DNA from: Saccharopolyspora rhizosphaerae
GTDB taxonomy: Bacteria; Actinomycetota; Actinomycetes; Mycobacteriales; Pseudonocardiaceae
Direction of reading: 5' to 3'
Length of the DNA: 64,000 nucleotides
Assembly: GCF_003931915.1 (NCBI RefSeq)
Contig: NZ_RSAA01000015.1
Span: 455,255-519,254 of the forward strand
Shown here: in pieces, positions 8,764 to 16,712 of the stretch
Layout of the letters: each line of letters begins with the position of its first letter
How positions within the stretch are numbered: the stretch's first letter is position 1
Made by a program: the position numbers and the translations under genes
Notes under the pieces: generated by a model
Seen by the model: only the letters and a program-made list of their open reading frames with translations
Database searches by the model: none
Told to the model about the DNA's origin: nothing

Positions 8764-9254
8764 GTCGCATCTCCCGGTGTCGCTTGGGTGGTCGCGGTGA
8801 GCTGCTCGACGATCTCCGCCGCCTGCTCGCGGTCCATCCCGTCGATGCTCAGTGGACCGGCCGCCGAGGCGGTGGTGACGGTGACGCTGGAGAGGTCGAA
8901 CAGCTGCTGGAGCGGGCCGCGCACGGTGTCGACGGTCTGGATCCGCGACATCGGCGCGATCCGCCACTCCTGCCGCAGCCAGCCCGCTGCCGTGTAGACG
9001 GCGTCGTCGGTGATCTCCCAGCGGTGCACCCGGTAGCGCCACTGCGGCATCACCACGAGGTAGACCGCCCCCAGCACGGCGATCACGGCCGCCGGGAGCA
9101 GCAGCCAGAAGCGGGCCGGCGGGATCAGGACCCCCAGCGCCACCAGCACGACCACCGGCGGCAGCACCAGCGAGGACGCCTGGGCGGTCCACCAGCCGAT
9201 CGCCCGCTTCTCCACCCGGTTGCGCGGCGGGCGGAGCCGCACTGCATCGGACAT
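8760..9254 (-). CDS. PH-domain (bPH2/DUF304) membrane protein, YdbS-like
   Basis: 164 residues. Two hydrophobic segments (about 30-45 and 50-70) precede a bPH2 domain that begins WRYRVHRWEITDDAVYTAAG and continues RIAPMSRIQTVDTVRGPLQQ and LFDLSSVTVTTA, the conserved core of DUF304. This short partner and the downstream longer protein overlap by 4 bases and match the ydbS-ydbT order. The start ATG at 9254 is the first after a 64-base gap to the glycosyltransferase gene, which reads the same way and could share the transcript. Confidence 0.87.
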   Translation of the reverse strand: MSDAVRLRPPRNRVEKRAIGWWTAQASSLVLPPVVVLVALGVLIPPARFWLLLPAAVIAVLGAVYLVVMPQWRYRVHRWEITDDAVYTAAGWLRQEWRIAPMSRIQTVDTVRGPLQQLFDLSSVTVTTASAAGPLSIDGMDREQAAEIVEQLTATTQATPGDAT

Positions 9255-9318
9255 CTCATGCCCCTCTCGTGAGCGATCGACGACGATTGTGTCGGACCGC
9301 CGGGTCGTGCGTGTGCCT

Positions 9319-10818
9319 CTACAGGGATTTCAGCTGCGGCCAGATCTCCGACCACGGCCGGGTCTTGCCGGTCGCGATCCAGCCCTTGAGCGCCTCACCG
9401 GGGATCGCGGGCCGGATGTCGGTGAAGTGCGGTCGCAGCTCCTCGACGTCGTTGCCGTAGTAGACGATCGTGTCGACGTCGTCGGACGGCCGTCCGAAGT
9501 AGCCGTACCCGCGGTGCGGGCTGAACACCTCGGGCAGCGGGTGGTGCCTGCTGCCGACGTCGAGCATCGCCGCCGAGATGTAGCTGCCGCCGACCACCGC
9601 TGTGCGGGAGCGCTGCTCGGCGGGGAGCGAGAGGTACGCGGCGGAGACGTCCCGGGCGATGCGGTCGCTGACCCGGTCGTCGTCGAGCTTGGTGAACGCG
9701 GCCGAGAACTCCTGGTTGATCGCCGCACCGGAGAACGCGAGCACCCCGGCCAGTCCGAGCGTCACCGCGTGGACCGGCCAGGCCGCCCACCCCCAGCGGG
9801 ACGGCCTGGCCAGCCTGCGCCGCTGCAGCCCGACCACCGCCGCCGCGATGGGCACGCCGTACATGCCGAGCAGGTAGTACGGACGTCCGGCGGTGACGAC
9901 GAAGAAGACCCACAGCAGCACCATGGCGAGGCCGAGCATCCGGTACGGCCGCAACCAGGACCGGGTCAGCAGCATCCACAGCCCGGACAGCACGAGCGCG
10001 GCGCCGAGGACACCCGCGTGGAGCACCAGCTGCACGGCTGTCCCGGCGCGACCACCCGAGAGCATCGGCGACTCCTCGGCCACGACCGCGGACATCGCCA
10101 GCTGCGGCCACCCGTGGGCCGCCTGCCAGATCAGGGTCGGCGCGGCGATCAGCAGCGCGATCCCGGTACCGGCCCACAGCTTCGGCCGGGTCAGCACCGC
10201 TCGCGGGCCCACCACCAGGACGCTGACCAGCAGCGCCGCGCAGAGAGCCACGACCTGGAACTTGAACTGCAGGTTGACGCCCAGCAGCACGCCGAACACC
10301 AGCAGCAACCGGTCGTCGGCGACACCCTGCGAGTGCTGCCGCAGCCACCGCACCAGCGGCAGCAGCAGCGCGGTCCACAGCAGCGGTTCGAAGGTGTAGG
10401 GCGCCACCCAGTGCCCGACCAGGTTGCTCCACAGCCCGGTCGCCGCGGCGAAGGCCGCGAGGGTCTGCGCCCGCCGGTCTGCCCCCAGTTCGCGGGCCAG
10501 CAGGGCGATCAGCACGACCGCGCCGCCGGTGGCCAGTGCGGCCGGGAGGCGCAGCACGAACATCGAGTCCGGGGCGATGAGGTCCATCGCCGCCGCGATG
10601 AGCGGCGCCAAGGGTGGTTGGTCCGCGTAGCCCCAGTCCGGGTGGAACCGGCCGGCCGCGAGCATGTAGACCTCGTCGATCCAGTAGTCCCCGAACAGCC
10701 CCGCGATCGCGTGCACCGCGGTCAGGACTCCGGCCACGGCCAGCACGGGCCACCTGGCGAGGGCGTGCTGCGGCCCGACGGGTTGCGCGGTGCGCGCCCT
10801 CGGTGGGTCGATGATCAT
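9319..10818 (-). CDS. Glycosyltransferase family 39 (ArnT/PMT-like) membrane protein
   Basis: The ATG at 10818 follows a GGGGGAAG ribosome binding site and gives 499 residues. The N-terminal part has the acidic loop GDYWIDEVYMLAAGR after the first helix, the catalytic Asp/Glu position in GT39/GT83-type polyprenyl-phosphate sugar transferases, then about ten to twelve hydrophobic segments and a C-terminal extracytoplasmic domain of about 130 residues. Such enzymes move sugars from polyprenyl phosphate donors to lipids, glycans or proteins outside the membrane. Acceptor and donor are unknown. It is divergent from the histidine kinase at 11002. Confidence 0.82.
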   Translation of the reverse strand: MIIDPPRARTAQPVGPQHALARWPVLAVAGVLTAVHAIAGLFGDYWIDEVYMLAAGRFHPDWGYADQPPLAPLIAAAMDLIAPDSMFVLRLPAALATGGAVVLIALLARELGADRRAQTLAAFAAATGLWSNLVGHWVAPYTFEPLLWTALLLPLVRWLRQHSQGVADDRLLLVFGVLLGVNLQFKFQVVALCAALLVSVLVVGPRAVLTRPKLWAGTGIALLIAAPTLIWQAAHGWPQLAMSAVVAEESPMLSGGRAGTAVQLVLHAGVLGAALVLSGLWMLLTRSWLRPYRMLGLAMVLLWVFFVVTAGRPYYLLGMYGVPIAAAVVGLQRRRLARPSRWGWAAWPVHAVTLGLAGVLAFSGAAINQEFSAAFTKLDDDRVSDRIARDVSAAYLSLPAEQRSRTAVVGGSYISAAMLDVGSRHHPLPEVFSPHRGYGYFGRPSDDVDTIVYYGNDVEELRPHFTDIRPAIPGEALKGWIATGKTRPWSEIWPQLKSL

Positions 10819-11001
10819 GGCTTCCCCCAGGAATCGGTTGCGGGACCAGTCAACACGCAGCCGGGGCTTGATCGGCACGGCGAGAGGTCGCGAACGCGGT
10901 GGACGAAGGTTGCGCCCGGCGGAGCGCGGTGCAACTTTCGTCTAGACCTCGATGTCATGACGTGGGGTTCCGCTACGCGGCCTGGGGGAGCGGGACCTAA
11001 C

Positions 11002-12258
11002 GTGGACCGGGTGACACGACCGCTCTGGCGGCTGCTCTGGAACACCCCGCGAGAGGCAGCCTTCGACATCTGCCTGGTGATCGGGTTGCACGTGTTCGCG
11101 CGCGTGCTCTCGCAGTTCTACCCGACGGACGTGCCGCCCGGCACCTACGACTGGATCGGCGGTCTGTGGTTCAGCGACGTCGTCGACGCCGTGCTGGGTG
11201 TCGCGCTGCTCGCGCGCCGCCGGTACCCGGTGGTGCTGCTGTGGGCGATCGCGCTGCTCTCCGTCGCGCAGGCGCTGCTGATCACCTTCGGGCCCGGACC
11301 GCTGATGCGGATCAACGTCTCCACCGACCCGTGGGTGCCCGGCATCACGCCGTGGGTGATCTACGCCGCGTTGGTGTACGACCGAGGTCGGCGCTCCCTC
11401 GTGTGGGCGCTGATCGCCGTCGTGACGGTCGTGAGCCTGCGCGTGTGGGCCGAACCGAGCGGTGACGCGGTGGTGACGGGTGCGGCGTGGACGATCTTCC
11501 CGGCGGTGCTCGGCCTCTACGCAGGTGCGCGCACCCGGCTGGTCGAGGCGCTGCGGGAGCGCGCCGAGCGCGCCGAGCGCGAGCGCGAACTGCTGGCCGA
11601 GCAGGCGCGCGCCGAGGAGCGCGCCCGGCTGGCCGCGGAGATGCACGACGTCGTCACCCACCGGGTCAACCTGATGGTGCTGCAGGCGGGGGCGCTCGGC
11701 GTGATCAGCGACGACCCGGCGGTGCACCGGGCGGCCGAGGAGCTGCGCGCCAGCGGCGGCGAAGCGCTCGCCGAGCTGCGCGACCTCGTCGGCGTGCTGC
11801 GCCGCCGCGACGAGGAGCAGCAGGGACCCGGTGCGGGCCCGCCGAGCGACGTGCCCGACTTCCGCGAGCTCATCGCCCAGTCCGAAGCGGTGGGCATGCG
11901 CGTGGAGTTCACCATGGACGGAGACCCGGGCCAGGTCACCCCGGCGGTCGGCAGGACCGCCTACCGCGTGGTGCAGGAAGGCTTGACCAACGCGCACAAG
12001 CACGCGCCCGGAGCCGAGGTGCACGTTCGCGTGCTGCACAGCGACGACCGCGTGCGCGTCGGCGTCCGCAACACAGCAGGGTCGGGGCCCTCGTCCGAAC
12101 TCTCCGGCAGCGGTGGGGGAGTCGGACTGCTCGGGCTGCAGCAGCGCGTCGAGCTCGTCGGCGGCACCTTCCGCGCCGGGCCGACCGACGGCGGCGGGTT
12201 CGAGGTCGAGGCCATGCTTCCCGGGTACGTGCCCACCGAGGAGAGCGCCGATGCCTGA
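11002..12258 (+). CDS. Sensor histidine kinase (HisKA_3 / NarL-type partner)
   Basis: With GTG at 11002 the product has 418 residues (GTG at 11011 is a possible alternative). Four to five hydrophobic segments fill the first 165 residues, followed by a coiled stretch rich in Glu/Arg/Ala, then the HisKA_3 box AAEMHDVVTHRVNLMVLQAG with phospho-acceptor His215, an N box (TNAHKHAPG) and a G box (GVGLLGLQQRVELVGG). It overlaps the response regulator gene by 8 bases. The pair is a classical NarL-type two-component system whose signal is unknown. The open frame extends far upstream but that part is antisense to the glycosyltransferase. Confidence 0.9.
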   Translation: MDRVTRPLWRLLWNTPREAAFDICLVIGLHVFARVLSQFYPTDVPPGTYDWIGGLWFSDVVDAVLGVALLARRRYPVVLLWAIALLSVAQALLITFGPGPLMRINVSTDPWVPGITPWVIYAALVYDRGRRSLVWALIAVVTVVSLRVWAEPSGDAVVTGAAWTIFPAVLGLYAGARTRLVEALRERAERAERERELLAEQARAEERARLAAEMHDVVTHRVNLMVLQAGALGVISDDPAVHRAAEELRASGGEALAELRDLVGVLRRRDEEQQGPGAGPPSDVPDFRELIAQSEAVGMRVEFTMDGDPGQVTPAVGRTAYRVVQEGLTNAHKHAPGAEVHVRVLHSDDRVRVGVRNTAGSGPSSELSGSGGGVGLLGLQQRVELVGGTFRAGPTDGGGFEVEAMLPGYVPTEESADA

Positions 12259-12910
12259 GACGATCCGGGTTCTCGTCGTCGACGACGAACCGATGGTCTG
12301 CGCCCACCTGCGCACCATCCTGGGCTCCGCGCCCGACATCGACGTCGTCGACGACGCCCAGGACGGTGCTGCCGCCGTCGAATCGGTGGTCCGGCACCGG
12401 CCCGACGTCGTGCTCATGGACTTGCGGATGCCGGGCGTGGACGGCCTCACCGCCACCGAGCGGATCTGCGGCATGCCCGACGCCCCGGCCGTGGTCGCGC
12501 TGACGACCTTCGACGCCGACAAGTACGTGCTGCGCGCCCTGCGCGCCGGTGCGGTCGGGTTCCTCGTGAAGTCCACGCCCCCGCACGAGCTCATCGGCCT
12601 GGTGCGGGTCGCCGCCGACGGGCACACCGTGCTCTCCGAGGAGGCCAAGCGCCGGTTGCTGGCGGCCACCGGCGGCGAGCAGCCCGCGCGCGAGCGGGCG
12701 GTCCGGCTGACCCGCGAGCTCACCGAGCGGGAGGTCGACGTGCTCACCTGCCTCGGCCGCGGGATGTCCAACGCGCAGATCGCCGCCCGCCTGCACCTCT
12801 CGGAAGCGACCGTGAAGTCCTACGTCTCGCGGATGCTGGTCAAGCTCGAGTGCGAGAACCGCCTGCAAGCAGGCCTGCTCGCTTACGACGCGGGCCTGGT
12901 ACCCCGCTGA
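12251..12910 (+). CDS. NarL/LuxR-family response regulator
   Basis: 219 residues from the ATG at 12251. The receiver domain (about 1-120) starts IRVLVVDDEPMV and has the phospho-acceptor Asp57 in VVLMDLRMPG and the conserved Lys in GFLVKSTPP. The C-terminal LuxR helix-turn-helix reads LTEREVDVLTCLGRGMSNAQ then LHLSEATVKSYVSRML. It overlaps its cognate kinase gene by 8 bases. Target genes are not evident; the adjacent intergenic region and the protease downstream are candidates only by position. Confidence 0.93.
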   Translation: MPETIRVLVVDDEPMVCAHLRTILGSAPDIDVVDDAQDGAAAVESVVRHRPDVVLMDLRMPGVDGLTATERICGMPDAPAVVALTTFDADKYVLRALRAGAVGFLVKSTPPHELIGLVRVAADGHTVLSEEAKRRLLAATGGEQPARERAVRLTRELTEREVDVLTCLGRGMSNAQIAARLHLSEATVKSYVSRMLVKLECENRLQAGLLAYDAGLVPR

Positions 12911-12964
12911 CGGCACGCCAGGCGTGCTCCAGGTGTGGGGGTTCAGCGGGCGCTGCCGCGGGTT

Positions 12965-13048
12965 CTGAGCGGCTTCGTGGGCGAGCACGCCGAACGCCGC
13001 GTGCACGGATGCTCGAGGAGCGGCGCACGGCGTTCACGGAGCCGCTGC
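12965..13048. repeat. Family C hairpin repeat, copy 2
   Basis: An 84-base element in the 12911-13694 intergenic region. The left end CTGAGCGGCTTCGTGG (12965-12980) is mirrored at 13033-13048 (TTCACGGAGCCGCTGC). The outward flank CCGCGGGTT matches, in reverse orientation, the CACGAAGCCGCTCAG plus AACTCGCGG end of copy 5 at 53506-53529, so this copy is inverted relative to copy 5. No open frame of note. Possibly a non-autonomous miniature element or a transcription-terminating hairpin. Confidence 0.6.
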
Positions 13049-13216
13049 GCTCTTCACTTCCGGAGATCCCGGCTACCAGCACCGCCAGGCAGGGCGAGCG
13101 ATCCACCAGAGCACTAGGCCGACCGGGTGGACTCCTCCATCAGGTTCAACGATCAATCGAGTGAGGTCCGCCGATTGGCTCTGGAATATTCCACCCAAGA
13201 TCGGTACACCATAAGT

Positions 13217-13353
13217 GACGCGTTCCGCGCGGTTGTCGGGGCCGGGAACGCGTCAGCGCCGTCGGTTCGGGGATCGATGGCGCACCGGTCGGAGGGGTCC
13301 GGCCGCAACGAGGGTGCCCTCGGCGCAATCGGGGTGCGCCGAGGGCACCTTTC
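13217..13353 (+). ncRNA. Candidate small RNA with hairpin and terminator
   Basis: No gene lies within 300 bases upstream of the strong terminator at 13313-13349, so it must end some other transcript. A promoter-like pair (TTCCAC at 13190-13195, ATAAGT at 13211-13216, spacing about 15-16) precedes a perfect 10-base stem GACGCGTTCC / GGAACGCGTC (13217-13226 with 13245-13254). A transcript from about 13220 to 13352 would have a 5' hairpin and a terminator hairpin and contains no convincing frame. An unannotated leader or an attenuator for the protease is an alternative, though the protease ATG is 340 bases further on. Confidence 0.4.
13313..13353 (+). terminator. Strong intrinsic terminator
   Basis: Perfect 15-base stem GGTGCCCTCGGCGCA (13313-13327) with TGCGCCGAGGGCACC (13335-13349), a 7-base loop, then TTTCT. 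The T tract on the plus strand sets the direction. The remainder of the gap up to 13694 holds protease promoter sequence but no clear -35/-10 pair. Confidence 0.85.
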
Positions 13354-13694
13354 TCTCCCCGCACGTCCTCCCGCACGTCCGCCGGACTCGGCTCGTCGGA
13401 ACGCTCTCCGGTGCGCACTCCTCAGAGGACCGGCTTTCGCTTCCGCCGATCTCGAATCGGCTTCAGGCGTGGTGTTCCCGGGTGAGCAATTGTCGCCGGA
13501 CGGTTGATTTCCTCAGCCTCCTCGACCCCTCGTGACCTGCGGCTCAATGGGGAAAAGCGGCAAAATCCTTCCCTTTCGCGGTTGTTCTCCGTCCGGTTAC
13601 TGTTCGATCAAGTTGCTGCGGGGAGCCGGTTGGGGGAAGGCAGGCCTTCGGCTGGAGTTCGCGTGGCAAGTCCTTCGGACAAGGAGATCTCACG

Positions 13695-14483
13695 ATGGTC
13701 GATGCCCCACGTCGCCTCGCCCGGTTCGCCGGTGGTGCCGTTGTCGCCGTTGCAGCGCTGACCTCGGCTTCCGTGGCCCAGGCGGCTCCGGCCGACGTCA
13801 ACCCGTTCATCGTCGGCGGGCAGGACGCCAACATCGCGGACCACCCGTTCACCGTCGCGCTGACCACTCCGGACGGTCAGCAGTTCTGCGGCGGCTCGCT
13901 GGTGGCCGAGAACAAGGTCCTCACCGCCGCGCACTGCACCGACGGCCAGCAGGCCGCCGACATCAAGGTGGTCAGCGGCCGCACCACCATGAGCTCCAGC
14001 GAGGGCACGGTCTCCGACGTCACGGACGTCTGGATCCACCCGGAGTACACCGACGCCACCAAGGGCTTCGACGTCTCCGTGCTGACCCTCGGCGCCCCGG
14101 TGCAGGAAGCGCCCATCGAGCTCGCCACCGCCGACGACCCGAGCTACGCCCCCGACACCGAGGCCACCATCCTCGGCTGGGGCAACACCTCGGAGGGCGG
14201 CCAGCAGTCCGACCACCTGCAGAAGGCGGCCGTGCCGGTGAGCTCCGACGAGACCTGCTCGCAGGCGTACCCGGAGTACAGCAACGAGTCGATGGTCTGC
14301 GCCGGTCTGCCGGAAGGCGGTGTCGACTCCTGCCAGGGCGACTCGGGCGGTCCGATGGTCGCCGGCGGTCGTCTGATCGGCGTCGTGTCCTGGGGCCAGG
14401 GCTGCGCGCAGGCCGGCTTCCCGGGCGTCTACGCCCGCGTCGGCGCCTACAACGACGTGATCACCGAGCAGATCAACTCCTGA
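13695..14483 (+). CDS. Secreted trypsin-like serine protease (S1A)
   Basis: 262 residues. A signal peptide (about 1-30, ending SVAQA) is followed by a short propeptide and the activation site NPF|IVGG (Ile39). The catalytic triad is visible: His80 in LTAAHC, Asp126 in GFDVSVLTL, Ser217 in CQGDSGGP. Asp211, six residues before the serine, gives trypsin specificity for Arg/Lys. Three Cys pairs fit the Streptomyces griseus trypsin pattern. The ATG follows AAGGAG. A terminator lies 60 bases downstream, so the gene is monocistronic. Activation must be by another protease because residue 38 is Phe, suggesting chymotrypsin- or subtilisin-like processing. Confidence 0.95.
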   Translation: MVDAPRRLARFAGGAVVAVAALTSASVAQAAPADVNPFIVGGQDANIADHPFTVALTTPDGQQFCGGSLVAENKVLTAAHCTDGQQAADIKVVSGRTTMSSSEGTVSDVTDVWIHPEYTDATKGFDVSVLTLGAPVQEAPIELATADDPSYAPDTEATILGWGNTSEGGQQSDHLQKAAVPVSSDETCSQAYPEYSNESMVCAGLPEGGVDSCQGDSGGPMVAGGRLIGVVSWGQGCAQAGFPGVYARVGAYNDVITEQINS

Positions 14484-14544
14484 CGAGCGACCGGCCGGGG
14501 TTGTCATCCCGCTGGCCTCGGCCGGGCCCGCTCCGCTGAGGAGG

Positions 14545-14580
14545 AAAGGCCGTGGACGCCCGCCGTCCACGGCCTTTCGC
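14545..14580 (+). terminator. Intrinsic terminator after the protease gene
   Basis: Perfect 14-base stem AAAGGCCGTGGACG (14545-14558) with CGTCCACGGCCTTT (14564-14577) and a 5-base loop. The leading AAA and trailing TTT make it usable on either strand. Confidence 0.85.
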
Positions 14581-14704
14581 CGTCTCCTGCTGCTCCGATC
14601 CCGCCTCCTCTGGTGGCCCGCGCGGTCACCGCGTGCTCGCTGTACTGTTCGGTAGGTTCCGTCCGGGGCGGGGAGGGACGACGAGGAGCAGGAGGATTCG
14701 AGGG

Positions 14705-15484
14705 GTGACGGCTGAGGACGCGGCCAGCTCGCACGGGCACAACCTGGTGAAGTCGGCAGACCGGGCGTTGATCATCCTGGAGCTGCTGTCCCGGGGGCGG
14801 CACCGGCTCAGCGACATCGCCGAGACGCTGCGCCTGCCGTTGTCCAGCGTGCACGGCCTGCTCGGCACCCTCGTGCACCGCGGCTTCGCCGAGTTCGACC
14901 CGACCACCCGCACCTACGGGCTCGGCCTCAAGGCCTGGACGGTCGGGCAGGGCTACACCGGGCACCGCGACATCGTCGGCCTCGCGCTGCCGCTGATGGA
15001 ACGGCTCGCGCAGGAGACCGGGGAGACCGTGCAGCTGTCGCGCCTCGACGGCATCGAGAACGTCTACATCGCCATCGCCGAATCGCCCCAGCCGATGAAG
15101 CTCGTCTCGGCGGTGGGGATGCGCCTGCCCGCCCACTCCGTCGCGCTCGGCAAGGTGCTGCTGGCGGGCCTGAGCAACGACGAGGTCGCCGCCCGCTACG
15201 CGGACGCGGAGCTCGAACGCTTCACCGACCACACGATCACCGAGCTGCCGGACCTGCTCGTCGAGCTCGACCAGGTCCGGCACGACGGCTGCGCGACCGA
15301 CGACGAGGAGTACATCATCGGCTGCCGCTGCGTGGCGGTGCCGATCAGGGACCACGCGGGCGAGGTCATCGCAGGCATGTCCGTGTCCGCCCCCACGCCC
15401 CGCTGCGGCCCCCGCTGGACCGAGGAGACCCGAGTCCCCCTCACCGAAGCGGCCCAAGCCGTCCACCACCAACTCCGCCACTGA
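14705..15484 (+). CDS. IclR-family transcription regulator
   Basis: GTG at 14705 with GGAGG upstream gives 259 residues, the usual IclR size. The N-terminal winged helix-turn-helix reads KSADRALIILELLSRGRHRL then SDIAETLRLPLSSVHGLLGT. The C-terminal effector domain has the IclR landmarks GETVQLSRLDGIENVYIA, SVALGKVLLAGL and GCRCVAVPIRDHAGEVIAGM. IclR proteins control catabolism of aromatic and other small carbon compounds. The nearest enzyme gene, the LigB-type dioxygenase, is 390 bases away and has its own MarR regulator, so the target is open. Confidence 0.92.
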   Translation: MTAEDAASSHGHNLVKSADRALIILELLSRGRHRLSDIAETLRLPLSSVHGLLGTLVHRGFAEFDPTTRTYGLGLKAWTVGQGYTGHRDIVGLALPLMERLAQETGETVQLSRLDGIENVYIAIAESPQPMKLVSAVGMRLPAHSVALGKVLLAGLSNDEVAARYADAELERFTDHTITELPDLLVELDQVRHDGCATDDEEYIIGCRCVAVPIRDHAGEVIAGMSVSAPTPRCGPRWTEETRVPLTEAAQAVHHQLRH

Positions 15485-15519
15485 AGCTCCCCGAGAACGG
15501 CGAGGACGGCCAGCAGACC

Positions 15520-15610
15520 ACGAGCGGCTTCGTGCGCCGGTCTGATGTGGCACGGCGACCTCGGAGCTCCGCGTGCCGTCGTCAACCGACGACGGCCGCA
15601 AAGCCGCTCA
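15520..15610. repeat. Family C hairpin repeat, copy 3
   Basis: In the 15485-15873 gap. Left end CGAGCGGCTTCGTG (15521-15534), right end GCAAAGCCGCTCA (15598-15610), which is its imperfect inverse; the bases after the right end (ACCCGCGGC) match those after copy 5. Seen directly; family membership inferred. Confidence 0.55.
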
Positions 15611-15631
15611 AGGACCCGCGGCGGCCCCACT

Positions 15632-15735
15632 GCTGGGCTGAGCTCCGCGGTGCCGGGCCGAGCGCCAAGGGTGCCGGGCTGAGTTCCTCAGGTGCTGGGC
15701 TGAGCCCTCCGGTAGCCGGCCAAGCCTTGAGGGCA
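15632..15735. repeat. 21-base minisatellite, about five units
   Basis: Five consecutive units of about 21 bases with the consensus GCCGGGCTGAGyxCCxxxGGT begin at 15632, 15652, 15673, 15694 and 15715; the last is degraded. Because 21 is a multiple of three, one minus-strand frame reads a heptapeptide repeat (PAPEELS, PAPLALG, PAPRSSA), but that frame has no ribosome binding site or start in a sensible place, so it is taken as non-coding. Confidence 0.7.
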
Positions 15736-15748
15736 GGCTGAGTCCCCG

Positions 15749-15813
15749 TCGAACTTCGCGCGATGCGACGGGGATCTTCGGCCCTCGAACTTCGCGAGAA
15801 GTTCGACAGGACC
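15749..15813. repeat. Family A paired palindrome, copy 1
   Basis: Two copies of TCGAACTTCGCG 36 bases apart (15749 and 15785). The second extends to a hairpin with 9-base arms TCGAACTTC and GAAGTTCGA around GCGA (15785-15806). It lies 60 bases past the end of the minus-strand dioxygenase gene. Other copies are at 23821, 30504 and 30709. Confidence 0.75.
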
Positions 15814-15873
15814 TCGCCGCACCGGGGCCTGGTACGGCGGCTCCGCAGCGTCCCCGCAAGAGGTTCTCGCTGG

Positions 15874-16641
15874 TCAGCCGAACTGGATGGAGCGCTTCGC
15901 GAGACCCCACCAGAAGCCTTCGACCGGGACGGTCTGGGCGTCCAGGTCATCGCCGGCGGCGCCGAGGGTGACGAACAGCGGCGCGAAGTGCTCGGTCCTC
16001 GGGTGGGCCAGTCGGCCGGCGGGGGCTTTGTGCTCGAAGTCGAGCAGGGCGTCGACGTCGCCGGAGGACAACGCCCGGCCTCCCCAGTCGTCGAACTCCA
16101 CCGACCAGCTCGGCGTGGTGGAAGACCGCAGGGCGGCGAGGTTGTGGGTGAAGAACCCGCTGCCCACGATGAGCACGCCTTCGTCGCGCAGCGGCTGCAG
16201 GGATCGGCCGAGGCGCATCAGCGCCCCGGGCTCCAGCGTGGGCATCGAGATCTGCAGCACCGGGATGTCGGCGTCGGGGTACATCTCCTTGAGAGGCACG
16301 TAGGCGCCGTGGTCGAGGCCTCGTTCCGGCACGTCGACCACCGGGGTCTCGGTGTTTCCGAGCAGCGCGCGCACCCGCGTGGCCAGGGCCGGAGCGCCCG
16401 GAGCCGCGTAGCGCACCTCGTAGTACCGGTCGGGGAAGCCCCAGAAGTCGTAGACCAGCGGAACCGTGCTGGTCGCTCCGATCGCGAGGGGTGCTTCCTC
16501 CCAGTGCGCGGAGATGATCAGGATCGCCGTGGGCCGGGGCAGGTCGGCGGACCAGGCGGCGAGCTCACCGGGCCAGAGTTCGTCGTCGGCCAGCGGTGGG
16601 GCGCCGTGGCTGAGGTACAGGGCGGGCATGCGCGAGGTCAT
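15874..16641 (-). CDS. LigB-family extradiol dioxygenase (DODA/YgiD-like)
   Basis: 255 residues from ATG 16641. The sequence has the YgiD/4,5-DOPA dioxygenase landmarks: LYLSHGAPPL (His12), ILIISAHWEE, DHGAYVPLKEMYPDADIPVL and GSGFFTHNLAAL, which supply the metal-binding and catalytic His residues of class III extradiol dioxygenases. Such enzymes open catechol rings using Fe(II) or Zn. The gene is divergent from a MarR regulator across a 71-base region with two inverted-repeat operators, so it is almost certainly regulated by that protein, perhaps in response to a phenolic compound or oxidative stress. Confidence 0.88.
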   Translation of the reverse strand: MTSRMPALYLSHGAPPLADDELWPGELAAWSADLPRPTAILIISAHWEEAPLAIGATSTVPLVYDFWGFPDRYYEVRYAAPGAPALATRVRALLGNTETPVVDVPERGLDHGAYVPLKEMYPDADIPVLQISMPTLEPGALMRLGRSLQPLRDEGVLIVGSGFFTHNLAALRSSTTPSWSVEFDDWGGRALSSGDVDALLDFEHKAPAGRLAHPRTEHFAPLFVTLGAAGDDLDAQTVPVEGFWWGLAKRSIQFG

Positions 16642-16653
16642 CGCAACCTCCTA

Positions 16654-16696
16654 GTTCGAATTTGAACCAACCGTAGCTCAAAGTTCGAATTTGAAC
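16654..16696. promoter_or_regulatory. Two MarR-type operators between dioxygenase and MarR genes
   Basis: GTTCGAATTTGAAC occurs twice, at 16654-16667 and 16683-16696, 29 bases apart. Each is a near-perfect inverted repeat (GTTC-AATT-GAAC core). The sites fill the 71-base divergent promoter, the expected place for MarR autoregulation plus control of the dioxygenase. Confidence 0.75.
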
Positions 16697-16712
16697 AAGC
16701 TAGGATGGAGGG

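Noticed and set aside
9220..11001. Upstream extension of the histidine kinase frame (about 590 codons)
   Set aside because: It lies antisense to the GT39-type gene and shows no domain; the kinase begins with its first membrane helix near 11002.
15582..15950. Minus-strand frame with a heptapeptide repeat over the minisatellite
   Set aside because: The repeat arises from a 21-base DNA repeat, the frame runs into the dioxygenase gene on the same strand and no ribosome binding site is seen.
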